Shown: positions 50,374 through 59,270 of the stretch, in pieces
How positions within the stretch are numbered: position 1 is the stretch's first letter
Layout: every line of letters begins with the position of its first letter
NCBI GenBank assembly: GCA_963727235.1
Contig: CAVSFZ010000028.1
Span: 1 to 64,000, forward strand
Direction: 5' to 3'
DNA length: 64,000 nt
DNA from: CAVPTL01 sp963727235
Lineage (GTDB): Bacteria; Actinomycetota; Thermoleophilia; Gaiellales; JAICJC01
Program-made: the position numbers and the translations under genes
The notes under the pieces: model-generated
Databases searched by the model: none
The model's input: only the letters and a program-made list of their open reading frames with translations
What the model was told of the DNA's origin: nothing

Positions 50374-51374
50374 CCGATCGCAACGCGCTCGCCGGTGGCG
50401 ATGGCCTGTTCACAGGCCAGGATGGTGCGAAGCGTGCCCAGCGCGTCCGCGGGCGAGCACGGCACCAGGCTGCGATCGCCGGCGCGCACCGCCTCCAGGA
50501 ACCGGTCGACGGAAGACTCGCGCGGATCGGCGCAGGCAGCGGCGTCGATCTCGTTGCCGCCGGCGCGTCCGACCAGCCGGAAATCCGGATCGAGATCGAG
50601 CCGAAGGGCGGCCTGCGGAGCCTGAACGTCGAGGCTGTACACCGGCGGATCCTGAGCGTCGGTCCAGCCGATGTGCACCGCCCCCAGGCAGCCTGACTCG
50701 AACTGCAGGAACGCCGACACGGCGTCATCCAGCTCACCGGCCGGTGCCCCGGCGAGTGCCAGCCGGCCGCGTGCGGCGACCGCCCACACCGACTCCACCG
50801 GCCCCGCCACCGCCAGCTGCAGATCGATGTCGTGGCTTCCCAGCTCGAACAGAATCCCGCCGCTGCGCCTGGGGTCGAGAAACCACGAACCGGTGCCCGC
50901 CTGGGCCAGGTCGTTGCGGCCGCCCTCGGTGGGCCCGAAGCTGCGGCTCACCAGCATCCCGGGCTGAGCACCGCCCAGCGCCCGGCGAAGCGTGCCGACG
51001 ACATCCAGGCTGCGCCACTGATAGCCCACGGCACACACCGCCGGACTCGCCTCCCACGCCGCCACGATCGCCTCACCGTCGCCGACAGCCCGCGCCAGCG
51101 GCTTCTCCAGGTAGACCGCGATACCCCGGCGAAGCGCCTCCGAGGCGGGCTCGACGTGGGCCGCGGGGGGCGTGCACACAAACACCGCGTCCAGTGACTC
51201 GGCGTCGAACATCTGCGCTCGATCGGTATAGGTGCGCGCGCCCGGGCCGGCCGCGGCGACACCCGCCCGCTGCTCGTCGGTGTCGCACACCGCCACCACC
51301 TCGACGTCGCGCGAGGCGAGCACCTCCAGGTGACGCAGCGCGATCGCACCGGCGCCGACGAAGCCGATCCTCAC
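50370..51374 (-). CDS. Gfo/Idh/MocA family oxidoreductase (copy A)
   Basis: A 334-aa NAD(P)-dependent dehydrogenase. GFVGAGAIALRHLEVLASRD is the Rossmann loop, YLEKPLARAVGD holds the conserved EKP lysine, and GGILFELGSHDIDLQLAV the catalytic Gly-Asp-His segment. Such enzymes oxidise sugars, inositols or related polyols. GTG 51374 overlaps the VOC gene by 4 bp. Its stop comes from palindrome copy 8. Last gene of a seven-gene minus-strand operon. Confidence 0.88.
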   Translation of the reverse strand: MRIGFVGAGAIALRHLEVLASRDVEVVAVCDTDEQRAGVAAAGPGARTYTDRAQMFDAESLDAVFVCTPPAAHVEPASEALRRGIAVYLEKPLARAVGDGEAIVAAWEASPAVCAVGYQWRSLDVVGTLRRALGGAQPGMLVSRSFGPTEGGRNDLAQAGTGSWFLDPRRSGGILFELGSHDIDLQLAVAGPVESVWAVAARGRLALAGAPAGELDDAVSAFLQFESGCLGAVHIGWTDAQDPPVYSLDVQAPQAALRLDLDPDFRLVGRAGGNEIDAAACADPRESSVDRFLEAVRAGDRSLVPCSPADALGTLRTILACEQAIATGERVAIG

Positions 51375-51781
51375 TGCTCCTCACCCCCCGGAAGACGACG
51401 CCAGAACTGGTACTGCACCCCGCCGCTGGTTTCTGCCGTTGTCCAGATCATCTCCCCGGCCCCCGACCGGAAGGGCGGCCACGATGCCTCCACACCGCGG
51501 GCCTCGAGCTGGTCTCGCAGCTCGCCCAGGTCAGAGTCGGTCTCGAAGGCGATGTGCTCGATCCGCGACTGCTCACCGGCGGGCAGGCGGCGGGTGCGGG
51601 CGTCGGGATCACGCACGTCGATCAGCTCGACGCTGGCATCTCCGCAGGGGAAATAGAGCGCGTGGCTCTCGCTGCTGTCACTGGTGCGCCCGAGTGCAAG
51701 CCCCAGCGCCTCCAGCTGAGCGACGTGGGCGGCCAGGTCAGACACCACGATGCCCACGTGATCGAGGCGGGTGAGGCTCAC
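51371..51781 (-). CDS. VOC (glyoxalase/bleomycin-resistance) family protein, methylmalonyl-CoA epimerase-like
   Basis: A 136-aa protein with two beta-alpha-beta-beta-beta units. LTRLDHVGIVVSDLAAHVAQ begins it with the metal His, and SRIEHIAFETDSDLGELRDQ carries the second His. The layout resembles methylmalonyl-CoA epimerase, but also lyases and dioxygenases. GTG 51781 overlaps the upstream oxidoreductase stop (GTGTGA). An upstream extension in frame is a shadow. Confidence 0.8.
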   Translation of the reverse strand: MSLTRLDHVGIVVSDLAAHVAQLEALGLALGRTSDSSESHALYFPCGDASVELIDVRDPDARTRRLPAGEQSRIEHIAFETDSDLGELRDQLEARGVEASWPPFRSGAGEMIWTTAETSGGVQYQFWRRLPGGEEQ

Positions 51782-52758
51782 ACCGTCACCCGCGCGCCGG
51801 TCTCCAGCGCTCGTTCGCAGGCCAGGGCGACGGCCAGGGTGCGGATGGCATCGGACGGCGGGCAGAACATGCGCTTCTGGTCGCCGCTTCGAGCCACCTC
51901 CAGGAACCGGTCGATCGAGCGGATCATCGGCTCTCCATACTCCGCCGAGACGCCCTGCCCGCGGGCGGTTCCCGTGATCCGGTAGGGCCCGGGGCCGAGG
52001 TGGAGCTGGAGCGTGGCCTCCTCCGCCAGCACGTCGGTGGCGTACACCTCCGGCTGCCCGTCGCGCGACCACACGGTGTGCACCGTGCCCAGCGCGCCGC
52101 TCTCGAAGTGAAACACCAGTGAGATCACGTCGTCGATCGACGACACCGCTTCGGGCTGGGCCAAGCGCACCCCGCCGGCGATCGCCTCGACCGCCGCGAT
52201 CTCCCCGGCGACGGCGCGCTGAAGGTCGATGTGGTGGCTACCCCGCTCCAGAATCTGGCCCCCGCCCTGGCGCTGATCCATGAACCACGACCGCCCGGCA
52301 ACGGGGCCGTAGTTTCGGCCGAGCAGCATCCCCACCCGCATGTCACCCAGGGCGCTGCGCACGTCGTCGAGCAGCTCGGTGGCGTGCCACTGGTACCCCA
52401 CCATGCACAGGCCCGGCCCGGCAGACGCTGCGGCCGCGATCGCCTCGGCATCCTCCAGCGTGCGGGCGACCGGCTTCTCCAGGTAGACGTTGACGCCCCC
52501 GGCCAGCGCCGCCACCACCGGCGCGCGGTGATGGAGCGGCGGTGTGCACACCCACAGCAGATCGAGCTGCTCGCGCTCCAGCATCTCCTCCCACTCGGTG
52601 TACGCGTGAGCGCCGCGGGGCTGGGCGATCGCCTCCGCCCGGGCGGCATCGATGTCGCAGGCTGCCACCAGCTCGACGCCCTCGGCCGCATCGATCGCGG
52701 GCACGTGCACCCGGGCGATCCAGCCACCGCCGATGATGCCCGCCCGCAGTCGGCTCAT
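51778..52758 (-). CDS. Gfo/Idh/MocA family oxidoreductase (copy B)
   Basis: A 326-aa dehydrogenase related to the one at 50370. AGIIGGGWIARVHVPAIDAA is the Rossmann loop, NVYLEKPVARTLEDAEAI the EKP motif, and GGGQILERGSHHIDLQRAVA the catalytic segment. The two probably act on successive or stereo-related intermediates of one pathway. ATG 52758 overlaps the neighbouring genes on both sides by 4 bp. Confidence 0.88.
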   Translation of the reverse strand: MSRLRAGIIGGGWIARVHVPAIDAAEGVELVAACDIDAARAEAIAQPRGAHAYTEWEEMLEREQLDLLWVCTPPLHHRAPVVAALAGGVNVYLEKPVARTLEDAEAIAAAASAGPGLCMVGYQWHATELLDDVRSALGDMRVGMLLGRNYGPVAGRSWFMDQRQGGGQILERGSHHIDLQRAVAGEIAAVEAIAGGVRLAQPEAVSSIDDVISLVFHFESGALGTVHTVWSRDGQPEVYATDVLAEEATLQLHLGPGPYRITGTARGQGVSAEYGEPMIRSIDRFLEVARSGDQKRMFCPPSDAIRTLAVALACERALETGARVTV

Positions 52759-53723
52759 CCCGGCATCTCCAAGAGCAGCTTGCCGAACTTGCCGGGCTCG
52801 CGCACAGCGTCGAGCGCCTCGGCAGCGTCCTCCAGCGGGAAGGTGCGGTCGACGATCGGAGCGATCGTGCCGGCCGCGAGCAGCGGCAGCATCCGGCGGC
52901 CGAAGGTCTGGGTCAGCTGTGCTTTCTCCTCCGGCGGGCGGGTGCGCAGAGTGGTGCCGATCAGGTGGGCACGGCGCATCATCAGGTCGCGCAGGACGAT
53001 GTGCGCCTGCTCCCCCGGCTTGGCGGCCACCAGCATCAGCCGGCCGCCCCGGGCGAGCGACGCGACGTTGGCGTCCATGTGCGGACCGCCGACCAGCTCG
53101 AGGATGACGTCCGCGCCGCCCAGGTCGGCGACGCGCTCGAACGCCTGGTCGGCCGGCAGGGCCTCGGCGCCCAGAGCCGCAACCGCGGGCCGGTGCCGCT
53201 CGGTGCGAACGCTTGCCACCACCGTGGCGCCCAAGGCCGATCCGATCTGTACCGCAGCGGTGCCCACTCCGCCGCTGCCGCCGTTCACAAGCAGCGTGTC
53301 GCCGGAGCCGAGCCCCGCCTGCAGCACCACCGCGTCGAAGGCCGTCAGGAAGGCTTCGGGCGTGGCCGCAGCCGCATCGTCGGCCAGTGCATCGGGGACC
53401 TTCAGAAGCTCCCGCTCCTGCCCCGCCACGAGAGTGGCGTGCCCGCCGCCGCCGACCAGGCCGAAGGCCCGATCGCCGATCGCAAAGGCGGTCACCGCCG
53501 AGCCGCAGGCGACCACCGTCCCTGCCACCTCGAGCCCGGGAATATCAGTGGGAGAGCCCGGCGGCACCGGGTGACGCCCTTCGCGCTGAAGCACGTCGGC
53601 CGGGTTGACGCCCGAGTACCGGGGCGCGATCACGACCTCGAAGGCCGATGGCACCGGGTCGGGTCGATCCTCGATCGCCATCACCTCGCGGCCGCCCACG
53701 CCGCGGAACACCACGCACCTCAT
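52755..53723 (-). CDS. quinone oxidoreductase-like (MDR family) dehydrogenase
   Basis: A 322-aa medium-chain reductase. RYSGVNPADVLQREGRHPVP and LEVAGTVVACG belong to the catalytic domain, and LLVNGGSGGVGTAAVQIGSA is the NADPH loop. The zinc-binding Cys lobe is absent, so it fits the zinc-free quinone oxidoreductase branch. ATG 53723 overlaps the deacetylase stop (ATGA). Confidence 0.85.
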   Translation of the reverse strand: MRCVVFRGVGGREVMAIEDRPDPVPSAFEVVIAPRYSGVNPADVLQREGRHPVPPGSPTDIPGLEVAGTVVACGSAVTAFAIGDRAFGLVGGGGHATLVAGQERELLKVPDALADDAAAATPEAFLTAFDAVVLQAGLGSGDTLLVNGGSGGVGTAAVQIGSALGATVVASVRTERHRPAVAALGAEALPADQAFERVADLGGADVILELVGGPHMDANVASLARGGRLMLVAAKPGEQAHIVLRDLMMRRAHLIGTTLRTRPPEEKAQLTQTFGRRMLPLLAAGTIAPIVDRTFPLEDAAEALDAVREPGKFGKLLLEMPG

Positions 53724-54640
53724 GCCGGCGGGTACTGCTCGAGCCACCAGCGGGCGATGTCGCTGCGGCGCATGAACGCCACCCCCGGCTGCGCCTGCGC
53801 ATGCTCGATGAACAGCCGCAGCGCCGCCGCCCGCGCAGCTTGGCCGCTCCAGCGGGCGTGCACCGCCACCGTCATCATGGTGCGCCGCTCGGCTCCCTCG
53901 CGCAGCAGCTCGTCCAGGCCCATGACCATCGTCTCCAGGAAGTCGCGGGGGCTGGCAAAGCCCGGGTTCATCAGGAACCGCGAGTCGTTGTAGGTCTTTG
54001 AGTACGGCACCACCAGCATCGGCTGACCCTCGATCAGCTCGTAGTAGGGCACGTCGTCTGCCGAGCCCTCGGAGTGGTACAGAAAGCCGCCCAGCTCACG
54101 GAGGATGCCGCGAGTGTTCTCGCTCGGCCAGCCGCGGGAGTTCCACCCCGCCGGACGGCTGCCCAAGACCCGCTCGTAGGTCTCCACGGCGCGTACGATC
54201 GAGTCGCGCTCGTCCTCGCGGTTGTACGTCCAGGCCTCGGTCCAGCGCCAGCCGTGGCCGAGCAGGTCGTGATCGCGCTCGCGCATCCACTCGGGGACGG
54301 CCGGGTTCAGCTCCAGCGCGACCGCGGCGGCCGAGATCGTCACCGGGACGTCTGCCGCGTCGAAGATCCGGGCCAGCCGCCACACCCCGGCGCGGCTGCC
54401 GTACTCGTAGTGCGACTCCGTACCGGGATCCCGCTGGGGTGGCTGCACGCCCGGGTCTGCGTACTCACCCCAGCCGTCGTTGCGGTCATCGCCCCACATC
54501 ACCGAGTACTCCGAGCCTTCCTCGTACACCAGCACCAGGTTGACCACCACCTGGGCGTCGCCCGGCCACTCGAACCGCGGCGGGACGCGGCCGTAGCCGA
54601 CCAGATCGCGCGCCCTGACCGGATCGGGGATGTTGCTCAC
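53720..54640 (-). CDS. polysaccharide deacetylase family protein, PuuE (allantoinase)-like
   Basis: A 306-aa NodB-like hydrolase. YGRVPPRFEWPGDAQVVVNL and VLVYEEGSEYS are characteristic of the PuuE-type allantoinases, which open cyclic ureides or amides; HDLLGHGWRWTE and GWNSRGWPSENT give the metal and active-site region. It may cleave a C-N bond of a heterocycle rather than a sugar acetyl group. GTG 54640 overlaps the GST gene by 4 bp. It connects this operon with the ureide genes further left. Confidence 0.8.
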   Translation of the reverse strand: MSNIPDPVRARDLVGYGRVPPRFEWPGDAQVVVNLVLVYEEGSEYSVMWGDDRNDGWGEYADPGVQPPQRDPGTESHYEYGSRAGVWRLARIFDAADVPVTISAAAVALELNPAVPEWMRERDHDLLGHGWRWTEAWTYNREDERDSIVRAVETYERVLGSRPAGWNSRGWPSENTRGILRELGGFLYHSEGSADDVPYYELIEGQPMLVVPYSKTYNDSRFLMNPGFASPRDFLETMVMGLDELLREGAERRTMMTVAVHARWSGQAARAAALRLFIEHAQAQPGVAFMRRSDIARWWLEQYPPA

Positions 54641-55269
54641 GCCACCGGCCCCATCCGCGTGAACGCCGGCCGGGCAGTGACGGTGTCGCGCAAGAGCGCC
54701 ACCTTCGGCCACGCGTCGAACGAGAGGGGCAGACGCCGCCACCGCCAGAGCACCGGCGCAAATGCACAGTCGGCGATGGTGAACCGTCCCAGCACGGTGC
54801 CGTTTTGGGCCACGAACTTCTCCATCAGCTCGAACTTGGGCCGGGCGGCGTCGATCGCCGCCGCCAGCTCCGCCTGATCGGCGTCCTCGGCCCGGCCTCC
54901 ACCGCTCTCCCAGTCGCCGTGCATCAAACCGATCCGCTCAGCCGGGAAGAGATTGCCGCGAAACTGCGTGCTCCAGGCGTCCAGCGCCCAGTCGACCCGG
55001 GCGCGCTCGCGCGGATCGACCGGATACAGGTCATCGCGGCCCTCGCGGTTGGCCAGGTAGCGCAGGATCGCGTTCGACTCTCCCAGCTCGAACTCGCCGT
55101 CCTGCATGAACGGGATGGTGCCGAACGGGTAGCGCTCCAGATACCAGTCCGGCCGGGGACGGCCGATCGGCACGTGGCGGCGCTCGTAGTCGAGCTCGAG
55201 CTCGGCCAGCAGGAACCGCACCTTCATGGCGTTGGAGGACACCGGGTTGTCGTGAAGCACGATGGTCAC
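54637..55269 (-). CDS. glutathione S-transferase-like protein
   Basis: A 210-aa protein. VLHDNPVSSNAMKVRFLLAE is the thioredoxin-like start, LERYPFGTIPFMQDGEFELG and ESNAILRYLA the glutathione-site pattern (cis-Pro and ES), and the C-terminal half is all-alpha (FTIADCAFAPVLWRW). The catalytic Ser/Cys is S12 or nearby. Actinobacteria use mycothiol, so the thiol partner is uncertain. GTG 55269 overlaps the OsmC gene stop (GTGA). Confidence 0.82.
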   Translation of the reverse strand: MTIVLHDNPVSSNAMKVRFLLAELELDYERRHVPIGRPRPDWYLERYPFGTIPFMQDGEFELGESNAILRYLANREGRDDLYPVDPRERARVDWALDAWSTQFRGNLFPAERIGLMHGDWESGGGRAEDADQAELAAAIDAARPKFELMEKFVAQNGTVLGRFTIADCAFAPVLWRWRRLPLSFDAWPKVALLRDTVTARPAFTRMGPVA

Positions 55270-55700
55270 GCCGGGGCAACCTCGGCGGTGACCTTCAGTG
55301 CGACGCGGCCGGCGATCGCCTGGCACACGGGGCAGTGGGCCTCGGCGTCTGCGATCAGCTTGCGCACGTCCGGCTCGGGAGCCGACGACTCGACCCGCGT
55401 GTGCAGGGTGGCTTCGGAGAGATGATGGCCTTGGCCGTCGCCCCACTCGAGCTTGCTCGAGACCGACGTCTCGATCTCGCCCAGCGGGATCTCCCGCGCG
55501 CGGGCCATGCCCGTCAGCGTCGAGGTGAAGCAGTTGGCCAGCGCGGCGGCGAACAGCTCCTCGGGGTTCGACTCGCCGCCCGGCCCGCCCAGCTCAGCCT
55601 GGGTTGCGGTGTCCACCGCCAGCGCCCCCGAAGTGCCCTCGATGTGGCCGTGGTAGCCCTTCCAGCGGAGCGTTGCCGAGGCTTTGAGAGAGTCCACCAT
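55266..55700 (-). CDS. OsmC/Ohr family peroxiredoxin-like protein
   Basis: A 144-aa protein. SNPEELFAAALANCFTSTLT contains the first catalytic Cys, and EAHCPVCQAIAGRVAL the second Cys region. It reduces organic hydroperoxides through a thiol pair. ATG 55700. First gene of the overlapping operon OsmC, GST, deacetylase, MDR, Gfo B, VOC, Gfo A. Divergent from the GntR regulator. Confidence 0.88.
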   Translation of the reverse strand: MVDSLKASATLRWKGYHGHIEGTSGALAVDTATQAELGGPGGESNPEELFAAALANCFTSTLTGMARAREIPLGEIETSVSSKLEWGDGQGHHLSEATLHTRVESSAPEPDVRKLIADAEAHCPVCQAIAGRVALKVTAEVAPA

Positions 55701-55814
55701 TCGAGTCTATCCGAGCGCTCTGGTTGGTGAGCGCCATGCTAGGTTAGGTGCATCGAACACGAGATCGACAGCGAATCGCCGGCCGTTTTCCAGGCAATCG
55801 ACCGTGAGGCGCGC

Positions 55815-56501
55815 CTGTCGGACAAGGTCACCGCCGCAATCCTGGACATGATCGCGGCGAACCAGCTGAAGCCCGGCGACGCGCTTCCGCCGGAGCGGGA
55901 GCTGGGAAACCAGTTCGGCGTTTCCCGCACCGTCATCCGCGAGGCGGTCAGAGGGCTCCAGGCCAGAGGGCTGCTCGAGGTCAAGAGCGGTAGCGGAGTG
56001 CGGATCGTGGCCGTCGACGCCGAGACGGTCGGAGAGTCGATGCGGCACTTCGTCCAGGGCAGCATGATGGACTACAGCAAGGTCGACGAGGTGCGACGGG
56101 TGCTGGAGGTGGCCGCCGCCGGGCTGGCCGCCCAGCGCGCCACCGACGAGGACATCGCGATCATGGACGACACCATCGAGCGGTTCGAGAACGAGTGCTC
56201 CGACCTGGAAGCCAGCGTCCAGATCGACATCGAGTTTCACCGCGCCATTGGCGCCGCCACCCACAACGAGCTGTTCCTGATGCTGCACGACTCGATCGGC
56301 CAGATGCTGGTCGAGGTGCGCCGCCGCAACCTCTCCCGCGGGCGGGCCGAACGCCGGCTGGTGGTGAAGATGCATCAGCGCATCCGAGACGGCATCGCCG
56401 CGCACGATCCCGAGGCCGCCCAGCAGGCGATGCGCGACCACCTGGGCCACGTGCAGGCCACCTGGACAGACGAGACCACGCGCTCCGGCGAGGCGGAGTA
56501 A
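55815..56501 (+). CDS. GntR family regulator, FadR type, 5' end unresolved
   Basis: About 228 aa. KVTAAILDMIAANQLKPGDALPPERE begins the winged helix; LGNQFGVSRTVIREAVRGLQ is the recognition part. FHRAIGAATHNELFLMLHDS and MHQRIRDGIAAHD form the FCD effector domain with metal His residues. The first in-frame ATG (55848) would remove helix 1 of the DNA-binding domain. Upstream codons VFQAIDREARLSDK match family N-termini back to a TAG but have no ATG, GTG or TTG; CTG 55815 has GAGG upstream and is my choice. A frameshift or rare start is also possible. Confidence 0.78.
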   Translation: MSDKVTAAILDMIAANQLKPGDALPPERELGNQFGVSRTVIREAVRGLQARGLLEVKSGSGVRIVAVDAETVGESMRHFVQGSMMDYSKVDEVRRVLEVAAAGLAAQRATDEDIAIMDDTIERFENECSDLEASVQIDIEFHRAIGAATHNELFLMLHDSIGQMLVEVRRRNLSRGRAERRLVVKMHQRIRDGIAAHDPEAAQQAMRDHLGHVQATWTDETTRSGEAE

Positions 56502-56505
56502 TCCC

Positions 56506-58146
56506 CTAGAGCGCAAGCCGGTGTTCCTCGTGGGTGATCACCTCGAGCAGCACCGCCCGCCCATCGTCGGTCGCAGCGATACACCGCTGCAGTGCGGCAG
56601 CCAGCTCCTGGGGGCGCTCCACCCGCTCTGAGTATCCACCCAGCGCTTTGGCCAGGGCGGAGTAGTCGCCGCCCAGACGGTTGGATGAAAACCGCGTGAC
56701 GGCGTCTGGCATCCACTCGCCATACCCGCCCATGAGGCCGTTGTTCATCACGATCGTGAGGATCGGGATGCCGGCTCGCACGGCCGTCTCGAAGTCCATC
56801 CCGACCATGCCGAAGGCGGCGTCGCCCATGATGTTGACCGAGAGCCAGTCGGGACGGGCCAGCCGGGCTCCCATGGCCAGACCCAGCCCGGTACCGAGCT
56901 GCGTCGACTTCCCCCAGCCCAGGTATCCGCGTGGCACGATCGTCTCGTAGAACGGCACGATCTGGTCGCGCGGATGCCCGGCGTCGTGGGTGACCACGGT
57001 GCGCGTGCGGTCGGCGGCCTGCATCAGCTCCCACACGATCCGGTAGGGGCTGAGCGGAGCCGCGTCCGATTCCAGCTGCGGCCGCCAGGCCTCCATGAAC
57101 TGTGTGCGCACCTCAGCCGCCTCACCGGCCACGGCTGCGCGATGGGCGAAGCTGGTGCCCTCGAGCCGCTCGATCAGCTGTGCCAGCACCAGCCGGGCGT
57201 CCCCCACACATCCGAACTCCACGTCGTGGCCGTTGGCGAGGTCGCGGGGATCGTTCACGATCTGCCCCAGGGCGGCCTGGGCGGGCAGCGGCGTGATGTA
57301 GAGCGACGGGGTGAAGCTGGTGCCGACGCCGAGCACCACGTCGGCGCGCTGGAAGTAGTGGTCGACCGTCGCCGGACGGGCACGGGAGGCGGTGCCGAGA
57401 GCCAGTGGATGGTTCTCGGGGAAGGCGCTCTTGCCGTTGAGCGTGGTCGCGACCGGAATCTGGGTCAGCTCGGCCAGCGCCACCAGCTGCTCGGTGGCAT
57501 CCGCGTACAGCACCCCCTGCCCGGCCACGATCACCGGCGCGCCGGCCTCGGCCAGCATCCGGGCGGTATCTTCGACGTCTCTCTGGGCGGCCGCGGAGAG
57601 ACGGCGGGGAGCGGAGCGCAGCGACCAGTCGGCGTCGCCGGCCGGCCCGTTGAGCACGTCGTTGGCGAGCGCCACCAGCACCGGGCCGTTGCCGACCCCG
57701 CGAAGTGCGTTCAGCGCCTTTCGGAACACGTCGGGGCCGCGGCCGGGGTCGTTCAGGGTCGCCGCCCAGCGGGTGATCGGCCGGTAGGCCTGCTCGATCC
57801 GGAAGTTCGGGGAGTCCTGTTCGTCGACGGCGTACTCGCTGGGGCACAGCAGAATCGGGCTGCGGTCGCCGAAGGCCTGGGCGACCGCGCCGAAGGCCGA
57901 CTCGGCACCGGGTCCGTACTGCATCACGCACGGCAGGATCCCCCTGCCGTTGGTGGCCCGGGCGTAGCCGTCGGCGATGTTCACCGCGACCCGCTCGGTG
58001 CGGGTGATGATCGGCCGCATGCCGATCAGCGAGGCGGAGTTGAGCAGCCGGTTCTCGGGGAACCCGACGATGAACTCAGCCCCTTCACGCTGGAGCAGCT
58101 CAGCGATCCGGTCGGATACGAGCGTCTCAGTCAATTGGTATACCAT
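56506..58146 (-). CDS. thiamine diphosphate-dependent enzyme, acetolactate synthase-like
   Basis: A 546-aa ThDP enzyme. RTERVAVNIADGYARATNGR holds the catalytic Glu that activates the cofactor, and NIMGDAAFGMVGMDFETAVR with ILTIVMNN is the ThDP/Mg motif (GDG...NN type). Substrate-side features do not pick out acetolactate synthase, benzoylformate decarboxylase or glyoxylate carboligase. ATG 58146 lies within a GGTAT-N6-ATACC palindrome, a likely repressor site. Convergent end with GntR, 5 bp apart. Next upstream gene on the same strand is an aminotransferase. Confidence 0.85.
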   Translation of the reverse strand: MVYQLTETLVSDRIAELLQREGAEFIVGFPENRLLNSASLIGMRPIITRTERVAVNIADGYARATNGRGILPCVMQYGPGAESAFGAVAQAFGDRSPILLCPSEYAVDEQDSPNFRIEQAYRPITRWAATLNDPGRGPDVFRKALNALRGVGNGPVLVALANDVLNGPAGDADWSLRSAPRRLSAAAQRDVEDTARMLAEAGAPVIVAGQGVLYADATEQLVALAELTQIPVATTLNGKSAFPENHPLALGTASRARPATVDHYFQRADVVLGVGTSFTPSLYITPLPAQAALGQIVNDPRDLANGHDVEFGCVGDARLVLAQLIERLEGTSFAHRAAVAGEAAEVRTQFMEAWRPQLESDAAPLSPYRIVWELMQAADRTRTVVTHDAGHPRDQIVPFYETIVPRGYLGWGKSTQLGTGLGLAMGARLARPDWLSVNIMGDAAFGMVGMDFETAVRAGIPILTIVMNNGLMGGYGEWMPDAVTRFSSNRLGGDYSALAKALGGYSERVERPQELAAALQRCIAATDDGRAVLLEVITHEEHRLAL

Positions 58147-58152
58147 AATACC
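58137..58152. promoter_or_regulatory. candidate GntR operator (GGTAT-N6-ATACC), copy 2
   Basis: GGTAT-ACCATA-ATACC, overlapping the ATG of the ThDP gene; inside it TGGTATACCA (58136-58145) is a perfect 10-bp palindrome of the kind bound by FadR-type GntR proteins. A repressor here would block translation start or transcription. Same 16-bp form as the site at 49409. Confidence 0.55.
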
Positions 58153-58160
58153 GCATACAG

Positions 58161-59270
58161 CTAGGAGGCGTTACTGACCGCCTCGGCGACCGCGGCAGCG
58201 GCCTGTCGCATGACCGATGGAGGCGCCACGGTGATGCGGGCAAAGCCCGGCAGGCCAAACTCGGTGCCGCCGCGGATCAGCATCCCCCGGCTCGCCAGCC
58301 GGTCGCACACCGGCTGATCGTCGGTGCCCAGCTCGACCAGCACGAAGTTGGCCTGAGAGGGGTGACAGCGAAACCCGGATGCGGTCAGATCGGCGGTCAG
58401 GACATCGCGGGCCTCGGCCACCTCGGCCCGGCGGGCTTCGACGAACCCGGTCGCAGCCACCGCCGCCCTGCCGGCGGCCAGGGCGACTCGGTTGACGTTG
58501 AACGGCTCCTGCACGATGTGCATCAGCCTGGCCACCTGGGGATCGGCGACGGCGTAGCCGAGGCGCAGGCCGGCCAGCCCGAAGATCTTCGAGAACGACC
58601 GCACCACCACCACCGGCCGTCCGTCGATCACGTCCTCCAGCCGGGGCGCACGCAGGCTCGGATCGGCGAAGTCCATGTACGCCTCGTCGGCCACCACCAC
58701 GCAGTCGCCGGGCAGCCGATCCAGAAACGCGCGCCACTCGCCGGCGTCCATCAGCGTGCCGGTGGGGTTGTCGGGATCACACAGCCACGCCAGGCGAGCG
58801 TGCGTCGACCGGACGGCGTGGGCTACCGCCTCCAGGTCGATACCCAGCCCCGCCGGTTCGACCCGCGTCACGACGGCTCCGCCGGCTGCCGACACCTGCG
58901 CATACAGGCCGTAGGTCAGCTTGGGGATCACAACCGGAGTGCCCGGGTCGATGAACGCCGACGTCAGCGCGCCGATCAGCGCCTGCGCGCCGTGGGCGGG
59001 AATCACCGACTCGGTGGGGACGCCGACCCACTCGGCGACCGCGTCGCGGAAGTCGGCGTAGGAGCGCTCCGGATAGAAGGACACCTGCGACAGCGCCTCG
59101 GCGGCCGCCTCCAGCACGCCGTCGGGGGCGCCGAACATGTCCTCGTTCCAGTTCAGCGGCTCGACTTCATCGAGGCCGTGCTGCGCCTTCAGCTCGTCCC
59201 GCGTCTGGCCGGGCGAGTACGCCTCCAACCCCCGCAGCCACGGCCGGGCCAGCGCTTCCCAGTCGGTCAT
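58161..59270 (-). CDS. class I/II aminotransferase, histidinol-phosphate aminotransferase-like
   Basis: A 369-aa PLP enzyme. WLCDPDNPTGTLMD holds the conserved DNPTG, VVADEAYMDFADP the Asp-Ala-Tyr segment, and RSFSKIFGLAGLRLGYAV the PLP-lysine (SFSK) and cofactor phosphate site. The fold I features point to a HisC-like enzyme, though the substrate in this context is probably a catabolic amino or keto acid. ATG 59270 overlaps the M20 stop by one base. It ends 14 bp before the ThDP gene. Confidence 0.85.
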   Translation of the reverse strand: MTDWEALARPWLRGLEAYSPGQTRDELKAQHGLDEVEPLNWNEDMFGAPDGVLEAAAEALSQVSFYPERSYADFRDAVAEWVGVPTESVIPAHGAQALIGALTSAFIDPGTPVVIPKLTYGLYAQVSAAGGAVVTRVEPAGLGIDLEAVAHAVRSTHARLAWLCDPDNPTGTLMDAGEWRAFLDRLPGDCVVVADEAYMDFADPSLRAPRLEDVIDGRPVVVVRSFSKIFGLAGLRLGYAVADPQVARLMHIVQEPFNVNRVALAAGRAAVAATGFVEARRAEVAEARDVLTADLTASGFRCHPSQANFVLVELGTDDQPVCDRLASRGMLIRGGTEFGLPGFARITVAPPSVMRQAAAAVAEAVSNAS

